DNA of 64,000 bases. Origin: Promicromonospora sp. Populi (GTDB taxonomy: Bacteria > Actinomycetota > Actinomycetes > Actinomycetales > Cellulomonadaceae). Positions 58,312-64,000 of the stretch are shown one piece after another. The stretch covers positions 1,178,001 through 1,242,000 of the forward strand of contig NZ_CP163528.1 in assembly GCF_041081105.1 (NCBI RefSeq), read 5' to 3'. The notes under the pieces were generated by a model, which was not told the origin of the DNA, did no database searches, and saw only the letters and a list, made by a program, of their open reading frames with translations. A program made the position numbers and the translations under genes. Every line of letters begins with the position of its first letter. Within the stretch, counting starts at the first letter, position 1.

Positions 58312-59336
58312 CGGGTAAGTGCACCCTTTCGGGTCGGGGCGTCGTCGACGCCGTTCGGGGTGGTCGGCTCTGCGGGGGCGGCGCCAGAGCTGTCGTTCGC
58401 GTCGTCGGAGCCGTTGCTCAGGATCGCGTCGACCTCGTCGGCGGCGTGCATGACCGACCGCGGTGCGAGGCCGAAGGCCTGCACGGTCTGGCAGTACTTG
58501 GAGATCCGGACCACGTCGAGGCTCAGTCGGGCCGTCAGGTCCGTGACCCAGGCGGGGACGCGCTCGTTCGCCTTCAGCTCCAGCACCGACAGCCGGGACG
58601 GCAGGGTGAGCTGGTTGACGCTCTCGGAGGAGAGATGGAAGTCGCGGTCCCGGCCGCGGAGCCGGTGGTCGAGAGTGACACGCAGACCCAGGTCCGCTTC
58701 ACGCCCCACCCATGCCTCACGGTGGTAGCCCGTCGTCACGATGGGGCGCAGGTCGAGCTCGCCCACAAGTGTCGAGACCTCGTCCAGGAAGGCTCGTTCA
58801 CGGCTGCTCACCTCACCAGCAGGCTCGTAGCCCTCCGGTGAGCACAGCCGCAGGGCGTCGCGGTACGACAGGGAGACCCGGCGCTTCTGCGTGACCCGGT
58901 TGACGCGCTGCTTGATCTCGACGAAGACCTTCGACTCCGGTGTGAGGTCGGTGGCCGTGCCGTAGTGGCGCACGCGCAGCTTGCGCCGGAACTTCAGCCC
59001 TTCGACCTTCTCCCAGTAGAACTTCAGATGCTGGGTGTCGTAGTAGACGCTCGTGATCGGGTAGCCCCCGTCCCCGGAGTGCGCGTCGTCGTCCATGTGC
59101 CGACGCAGCTCAGCACGGAGCTCGTCGGCCTGGTCCTGCGGCACGAGGTACTTGATCTCGAACCGGTTGAACGCGTGCAGGCGGCTCGCCGTGTCCGTGC
59201 GAACCAAGCTCGCAGTCCTCGACTCAAGATCGTCGCCGGCTGCGTCCGGTCTCGCACGTGGGTCGGCTGCGCGTCGGGACAGGCGCAAGGGCCCACTCCT
59301 CTCGTTGGTTGCGACTCGTTGGTCGCCACGCGCCAC
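58308..59336 (-). CDS. VTC-domain protein (polyphosphate polymerase-like)
   Basis: The triphosphate-tunnel VTC domain is evident: HAFNRFEIKYLVPQDQADEL, YPITSVYYDTQHLKFYWEKVEG, RKLRVRHYG, VFVEIKQRVNRVTQKRR, VLELKANERVPAWV and ISKYCQTVQAFGL. The basic residues of the tunnel (K and R in these motifs) and the Glu in EIK are kept. VTC proteins in yeast polymerise ATP gamma-phosphate into polyphosphate; bacterial VTC proteins coupled to DUF4956 and CotH are poorly characterised. No membrane helix. Start uncertain: GTG at 59336 lacks a ribosome binding site, whereas TTG at 59288 has GAGGAG. The conserved part is inside both. Confidence 0.88.
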   Translation of the reverse strand: MARGDQRVATNERSGPLRLSRRAADPRARPDAAGDDLESRTASLVRTDTASRLHAFNRFEIKYLVPQDQADELRAELRRHMDDDAHSGDGGYPITSVYYDTQHLKFYWEKVEGLKFRRKLRVRHYGTATDLTPESKVFVEIKQRVNRVTQKRRVSLSYRDALRLCSPEGYEPAGEVSSRERAFLDEVSTLVGELDLRPIVTTGYHREAWVGREADLGLRVTLDHRLRGRDRDFHLSSESVNQLTLPSRLSVLELKANERVPAWVTDLTARLSLDVVRISKYCQTVQAFGLAPRSVMHAADEVDAILSNGSDDANDSSGAAPAEPTTPNGVDDAPTRKGALTR

Positions 59337-59496
59337 AGATGAACAACATCTGGCGAGTGGGTGAATCATCAGGAAACCGGAGAGTGTCGAACCAACCTTT
59401 GCGACTCCTGAGAACGTGGAAGCCGGGCGCCAAACACATAGCGGACACACAGGTTCGGCTCAGGACAACCACCGGGTTCGGGTCCACGCTGGGTCC

Positions 59497-60255
59497 ATGA
59501 TTGCCGCACCCGTGCCCGACCAGCCGAGCCTCACCGGGCCGGGCGGCTCACCGGTCCGGGTCCTCGTCGTGGACGACGAACCCAACCTCGCCGAGCTCCT
59601 CACGTCCGCCTTGCGCCTTGAGGGGATGACCGTCTCCGCCGCCCTCGACGGCGCCTCCGCCATCCGCATGGTGCGCGACACCGTTCCGGACATCGTGGTG
59701 CTCGACGTCATGCTCCCGGACATGGACGGGCTCACCGTGCTGCGCCGCCTTCGCGAGCAGGAGGCCCGGCTGCCGGTCCTGTTTCTCACGGCGCGCGACG
59801 CGATCGAAGACCGCGTCTCCGGGCTCACGGCGGGCGGCGACGACTATGTGACAAAGCCGTTCAGCCTCGAAGAGGTCGTCGCCCGGCTGCGCGGCCTGCT
59901 GCGGCGCAGGGGCGCGATCACCAGAGCGGACGACGCCGTCCTCGCCGTCGGCGATCTGAGGCTCGACGAGGACGCGCACGACGTATGGCGCGCGGGTGAG
60001 GAGATCCAGCTCACGGCAACCGAGTTCGAGCTGCTGCGCTACCTCATGCGCAACCCGCGCCGAGTGCTGTCCAAGGCGCAGATCCTGGACCGGGTGTGGC
60101 ACTACGACTTCGGCGGGCAGGCGGCCATCGTCGAGCTGTACGTGTCCTACCTGCGCCGCAAGATCGACAAGGGGCGCGAGCCCATGATCCACACGCTGCG
60201 CGGCGTCGGATACCTCCTCAAGCCCGTAGAGGGCGCAGAAGCTGCACGTGCCTGA
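59497..60255 (+). CDS. OmpR/PhoB-family response regulator
   Basis: The 252-residue protein has a receiver domain with the acidic pair D26-D27 (VLVVDDEPN), phospho-acceptor D70 (IVVLDVMLPDMDG), conserved Thr in FLTARD and Lys in YVTKPFSLEEVV. The C-terminal winged helix (residues 150-245) has LTATEFELLRYLMRNPRRVLSKAQILDRVW and YVSYLRRKIDKG. It is translationally coupled to the kinase gene by 8 bp. Divergent from the VTC-DUF4956-CotH operon, which may be one target (inference). Confidence 0.95.
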   Translation: MIAAPVPDQPSLTGPGGSPVRVLVVDDEPNLAELLTSALRLEGMTVSAALDGASAIRMVRDTVPDIVVLDVMLPDMDGLTVLRRLREQEARLPVLFLTARDAIEDRVSGLTAGGDDYVTKPFSLEEVVARLRGLLRRRGAITRADDAVLAVGDLRLDEDAHDVWRAGEEIQLTATEFELLRYLMRNPRRVLSKAQILDRVWHYDFGGQAAIVELYVSYLRRKIDKGREPMIHTLRGVGYLLKPVEGAEAARA

Positions 60256-61831
60256 CGGCCTGCTTGCCGCGCTGCGACGACCCATCACGCTACGGAGGCG
60301 ACTCGTGCTCGTGCTCGCCGCCATCGTGCTGGTCGTGACGGTCGGCCTCGTGACGGCGTCGACGGCGGTGCTGCGCTCGCAGCTCATCGCGCAGGCCGAT
60401 CGCGAGCTCCAACAGGCGAGCCGGCAGCTCTCGCAGCGTCCCCCGCACGGGCCGCCCGGCGACGATGCACCCGGTCGGCAGTCGTCGGAGGGGGTTGCCG
60501 CGCCGCCGATCCCGGACGACATCTTGGGCGGCGGCCCCTCAACCTTCCCGGAGGGCTTCGGGGCCGGCAGCGCCGTCGTGCGATACGAGGATGGCGAGCT
60601 TGTCCTCGCCGACCATGTCACGACCACGCTCGAGCGACTGGCCCTCGATGACGACCAGGTCTCTGAGCTCACCGCCGTTCCCGCGGACGGGCTCCCGCAC
60701 GAAGTGAACCTGACAGACCTCGGCTCCTTTCGCGCGGTGCACAGGACGACCGACGACGGGCAGGTATCGGTCGTCGCGACCGACACCGAGTCCGTGGACG
60801 CGACCGTGCAGCGCTACGTTCTTGTGCAGCTGGCACTCGGCCTCGTGGCACTGCTCGCCGCGACACTGGCCGGCGCGTGGCTCGTACGTCGCTCCCTCCG
60901 CCCGCTCGACGACGTCGCGACCGCCGCGAGCCGGGTCTCGGAGCTCGAGCTCTCCCGAGGCGTGATCACCGCCATCCCCCGGGTCCCCGAAGGGCTCACG
61001 GATGAGCGGATGGAGGTCGGGCAGGTAGGCGCCGCCCTCAACCGCATGCTCGAGAACGTCGAGACGTCCCTCCAGGCGCGGCACGCCTCGGAGACACAGG
61101 TGCGCAGCTTCGTCGCCGACGCGAGCCACGAGCTGCGCACACCACTCGCGTCGATCCGCGGGTATGCGGAGCTCGTGCGCCGCGCCCCCGAAGACCTCCC
61201 GCCCACCGCGGCTCGCGCGCTGGACCGCATCGAGTCCGAGGGCGTGCGCATGACGGAGCTCATCGAAGATCTGCTGCTCCTCGCTCGCCTCGATGCCGGG
61301 CGACCGCTCGACCGGTCCCCCGTCGACCTGGCAGCACTCGCTGTCGACGCGGTCATGGATGCACATGCGGCCAGCCCGGGTCACGCCTGGAGGCTCGACC
61401 TGCCGGGCGACGACGCCGGCGCCACGCACACCGGGGCCATGGACGAGGACCAGGACCAGCTGGTCGTGACCGGTGACGAGTCGGGTCTCCGGCAGGTGCT
61501 CGCGAACCTGCTCGCCAACGCACGCACGCACACCCCGCCGGGCACGCGGGTGGACGTGCAGCTCGTACGCGATGGTGACGCCGTCATGCTCAGCGTCTCC
61601 GACGACGGACCAGGCGTCCCCGCCGACCTACGACCCACCCTCTTTCATCGCTTTACGCGCGGTGACGTAGCGCGGAACCGCAACGGCGGGTCGACCGGCC
61701 TCGGTCTCGCGATCACCGACGCGATCGTGACCGCGCACGGCGGGACGATCGCTGTCCACAGCGACACCGCAGGCGAGTCTCGCTCGCCCGGCACGACGTT
61801 CACCGTGCGGCTACCTCGCGACGCTCGATGA
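60248..61831 (+). CDS. sensor histidine kinase
   Basis: The 527-residue kinase has two transmembrane helices (about 19-40 and 190-213) flanking an extracellular sensor region of about 150 residues with Pro-rich and acidic stretches, then HAMP (VRRSLRPLDDVATAASRVSEL), HisKA with the phospho-accepting His in ADASHELRTPLASIRGYAELV and HATPase with NLLANARTHTPPG, SDDGPGVP and GGSTGLGLAI. The arrangement resembles TrcS-type kinases. Signal unknown. GTG start at 60248 overlaps the response regulator. Confidence 0.95.
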   Translation: MPDGLLAALRRPITLRRRLVLVLAAIVLVVTVGLVTASTAVLRSQLIAQADRELQQASRQLSQRPPHGPPGDDAPGRQSSEGVAAPPIPDDILGGGPSTFPEGFGAGSAVVRYEDGELVLADHVTTTLERLALDDDQVSELTAVPADGLPHEVNLTDLGSFRAVHRTTDDGQVSVVATDTESVDATVQRYVLVQLALGLVALLAATLAGAWLVRRSLRPLDDVATAASRVSELELSRGVITAIPRVPEGLTDERMEVGQVGAALNRMLENVETSLQARHASETQVRSFVADASHELRTPLASIRGYAELVRRAPEDLPPTAARALDRIESEGVRMTELIEDLLLLARLDAGRPLDRSPVDLAALAVDAVMDAHAASPGHAWRLDLPGDDAGATHTGAMDEDQDQLVVTGDESGLRQVLANLLANARTHTPPGTRVDVQLVRDGDAVMLSVSDDGPGVPADLRPTLFHRFTRGDVARNRNGGSTGLGLAITDAIVTAHGGTIAVHSDTAGESRSPGTTFTVRLPRDAR

Positions 61832-61869
61832 CTCGTCGTGGGCCGTCGAACAGATCGGCTCCAGGCCGA

Positions 61870-63495
61870 TCAGTACAGCGACCGGCGGACGCCGACGGCC
61901 AGGACCGCAAGGCCCAGCAAGGTTCCCCACAGCAGCACGCCCTTGACCCACGGGCCGAGCACTACCCCGGCGGTGCTGCCGTCGCGGAGCTCGACGTCCG
62001 CGACCATGAGGCCCGCCTCGTCGCTCGCGAGCGACTGGACCGTGCTCCCGTCGGGCGCGACGATCTGGCTGGTGCCCGTCGTCGAGACGTTGACGACGCT
62101 GCGGCCCGTCTCGATCGCACGCATGCGCGCGATCGCGACCTGCTGCAGGTTCTCGTCGGTGCCGCGGAAGTCGGCGTTGTTCGTCTGGAACATGAACACC
62201 TGCGCGCCGTCGGCCACGCCCTCCTCGATGACGTCGTCGAAGGCGACGTCGAAACAGATCGCCAGCCCCACGCTCGCCTGGCCCAGGTCGAAGACCGGCG
62301 AGTCGGCCCCCGGGGTGTACTCGCGCGTCAGGAGGCCGACCAGGCCGGGCACGATCGCGCCGTACAGGTCGCGGTCGGGCACGTACTCACCGAACGGGAC
62401 GGGGTGTCGTTTCGCGTGCGTCGCTTCCGGGCCGCTCTCCGTCCAGAGGAACGAGGTGTTGTAGAAGAGCTCGTCGACGCCCGACGCGGCGTTCACGAGC
62501 ACCGGGGCTCCGTAGGCGGCCGCCGCGGCACTCAGGATCCGTGCCGTGCCCGGGTCGGCGGCCGGGTCGCTGTCGACGCCGCCCTCCGGCCACAGCACGA
62601 CGTCGACCTGCTCGCTCTCCAGGGGCGCGGAGGCAGCCAGCTGTGAGTCCAGCACCGCATCCGGCGACCACTGGTCCGCGTAGGCGGCGGGGCCGTTGCC
62701 CTGCGCGGCGCCAACACGAATCGTGCCGGCGTCGGCGGTCGGGAACTGGGGAACCACCAGCATGACGACGGCGACCAGAGCCACGGGCACCGCGCCCAAC
62801 AGACCAGCCCTCGACAGACCACCGGCGAATCGCCTACGAACACTGTCGTCCGCAGGCAGCGAGGCCCGCTCGCGCCTCGCCCACCGGACGACCTCGATCG
62901 CCCCCGCACACAGCACGACCATCAGGAACCCGAGCCCGGACACGCCCAGCCAGGACGCGACGGGGGCGATCGGACTCTCCGACTGGCTCATCCCCAGCCG
63001 TCCCCACGGAAACCCGCCATAGGGCCAGGAGCCCAGGACGAGCTCCCGCGCCAGCCATGCCCCGGCCACCAGCACCGGGAGCACCCCGAGCCGCACGGCC
63101 CGGGTGTCGCGCCAACGCGGCAGCCACCGGTAGGCGAGCACAACGAGGGGCGAGAGAGCCGCGAAGATCGCGGTTTCGACGAACGCCAGCGCCACCCACG
63201 GCACCCAGCCCTGGGGGTTGTCACCGAGGAACTGCGCGGCCCACGACAGGTGCGGGAAGAAGAACGTCGCACCGAACGCAGCGCCGACGAGTACTCCGCC
63301 CCACACGGTCCGCCCGATCAGAGAGACCAGCGCCAGCGTGACGGCGACAAACGCGAGCGGCCACCAGCCGAGCGCGGGGAACGACGCATCGAGCGCAACC
63401 CCGCCGACCAGTGCGACGGCGACTGCCGCCGGCAGCCGGAGAAGCGGGCGTTCGATGCCTACCGTGCCGGGGGTGGTCGGGCGCATCCGACGCAT
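61870..63495 (-). CDS. lnt: apolipoprotein N-acyltransferase
   Basis: The 541-residue membrane enzyme transfers the third acyl chain to lipoproteins such as the three found in this window. The N-terminal part has about seven transmembrane helices, with WPYGGFPWGRLG in a conserved periplasmic loop. The C-terminal nitrilase domain has the catalytic Glu in VVLWPEGGVD, the Lys in HAKRHPVPFGEYVPDRD and the Cys in VGLAICFDVAFDDVI. I chose ATG at 63495 because GGAG lies six bases upstream and conserved sequence follows; starts at 63576 and 63594 are also open. Confidence 0.92.
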   Translation of the reverse strand: MRRMRPTTPGTVGIERPLLRLPAAVAVALVGGVALDASFPALGWWPLAFVAVTLALVSLIGRTVWGGVLVGAAFGATFFFPHLSWAAQFLGDNPQGWVPWVALAFVETAIFAALSPLVVLAYRWLPRWRDTRAVRLGVLPVLVAGAWLARELVLGSWPYGGFPWGRLGMSQSESPIAPVASWLGVSGLGFLMVVLCAGAIEVVRWARRERASLPADDSVRRRFAGGLSRAGLLGAVPVALVAVVMLVVPQFPTADAGTIRVGAAQGNGPAAYADQWSPDAVLDSQLAASAPLESEQVDVVLWPEGGVDSDPAADPGTARILSAAAAAYGAPVLVNAASGVDELFYNTSFLWTESGPEATHAKRHPVPFGEYVPDRDLYGAIVPGLVGLLTREYTPGADSPVFDLGQASVGLAICFDVAFDDVIEEGVADGAQVFMFQTNNADFRGTDENLQQVAIARMRAIETGRSVVNVSTTGTSQIVAPDGSTVQSLASDEAGLMVADVELRDGSTAGVVLGPWVKGVLLWGTLLGLAVLAVGVRRSLY

Positions 63496-63660
63496 TGCGG
63501 CTCCGTTGGTGGTGATGTGCGCGGGGACTGTGCTGCTCAAAGCAATGCAGAGGATAGCGCTGGCGCCTGGGAGCATCCTCTCCCCCGTCGACACGGATTG
63601 AGCGGCCTCCGTTTCGCCACGGCCGTTGGCTCGATCCGCCTCGCGCTCTAGGGTTCAGAT

Positions 63661-63996
63661 GTGTCCCTTGCCTTCTGGTCATGCGGTGCCGTCACCGCGA
63701 TCAGCGCACTCGTCAGTCTTGGCTATTCCGTCGCCGCGCTTCGCGGGGCCGACCCTGCGAGCCGGACGGCAGCGATGTACGCGTTCGCCCGGAGCCTCGC
63801 ACTGGCAGTGGTCGCCGTGGTCGCGCCCTTCACCGGGGCGGTGTCGTTCGTCGTCGCGATCGCGGTCGCGATGGTGGTCGTGCAGGCGGCCGACGCCGTG
63901 ATCGGCGCCGTCCTTCGCGACCGGCTCAAGACGTTCGGGCCGGCAGGTGTAGCAGCGGTCAACCTCGCTGCGCTGATCTGGCTGCTGCTCGGCTAG
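63661..63996 (+). CDS. small hydrophobic membrane protein
   Basis: The 111-residue protein starts at GTG and has three or four predicted transmembrane helices (about 6-24, 43-60, 62-82 and 95-110), with a short basic loop LRDRLKTFGPAG. It ends four bases from the window edge. Similar small proteins in actinobacteria lack a known function; some are annotated DUF4345- or DoxX-like, but I cannot confirm a family. Confidence 0.7.
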   Translation: MSLAFWSCGAVTAISALVSLGYSVAALRGADPASRTAAMYAFARSLALAVVAVVAPFTGAVSFVVAIAVAMVVVQAADAVIGAVLRDRLKTFGPAGVAAVNLAALIWLLLG

Positions 63997-64000
63997 GCCA

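Overview
The window is GC-rich actinobacterial chromosome, most likely from a member of the Micrococcales close to Promicromonosporaceae or Cellulomonadaceae. The reasons are codon use dominated by G/C third positions, an actinobacterial-type SdhCAB operon with its small partner gene, a canonical IdeR/DtxR iron box, a DinB-type putative mycothiol-dependent enzyme, an AfsR/SARP-type regulator without a LuxR domain, and a high density of secreted glycoside hydrolases with LacI and ROK regulators. The genus is inferred, not shown.

Layout. 0-5 kb: 5' part of an alpha/beta hydrolase gene cut by the window edge, a long hairpin, the remnant of an S15-family peptidase, and sdhB-sdhA-sdhC plus a 97-residue partner, all on the minus strand. 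5-11 kb: MarR regulator and orphan NMT1-type binding lipoprotein, divergent from a tightly coupled catabolic operon (SDR, amidohydrolase, acyl-CoA ligase, MaoC hydratase). 11-19 kb: a membrane-anchored unknown, an IdeR-box gene for a SIP-domain protein, a GNAT, a large SARP/AAA/TPR regulator, a CPBP protease, an orphan ZAS zinc-finger protein and a ribokinase preceded by a 25-codon coupled ORF.

19-25 kb: a GH110-like alpha-galactosidase divergent from an Lpl/Ytc-type ABC importer. 25-33 kb: TetR with paired SMR efflux subunits, an orphan AAA ATPase, Nudix and XRE remnants, cutA, argS, HD hydrolase and assorted small enzymes.

33-49 kb is a coherent glycan locus. On the minus strand lie a GH36 alpha-galactosidase, an SGNH esterase and a secreted GH27-X2 alpha-galactosidase. 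Divergent from them is a coupled ABC importer with a GH95 alpha-fucosidase (frameshifted) and its binding lipoprotein, then a ROK repressor, an L-fucose-dehydrogenase-type aldo-keto reductase, a GntR regulator and L-fuconate dehydratase. Together these suggest uptake and breakdown of a glycan carrying alpha-galactose and alpha-L-fucose, with oxidative (non-phosphorylated) fucose catabolism. Later steps of the pathway are not in the window. Sequence motifs are shared between the transporter, ROK and fuconate dehydratase promoters.

49-54 kb: LacI regulator divergent from a secreted GH87-like alpha-1,3-glucanase with CBM35-like modules, then a second LacI gene. 54-55 kb: an unusual array of direct and inverted repeats, followed by tRNA-Pro(GGG) and a strong terminator. 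55-64 kb: a GNAT, a small membrane protein, a VTC-DUF4956-CotH operon divergent from an OmpR-type two-component system, apolipoprotein N-acyltransferase and a small membrane protein.
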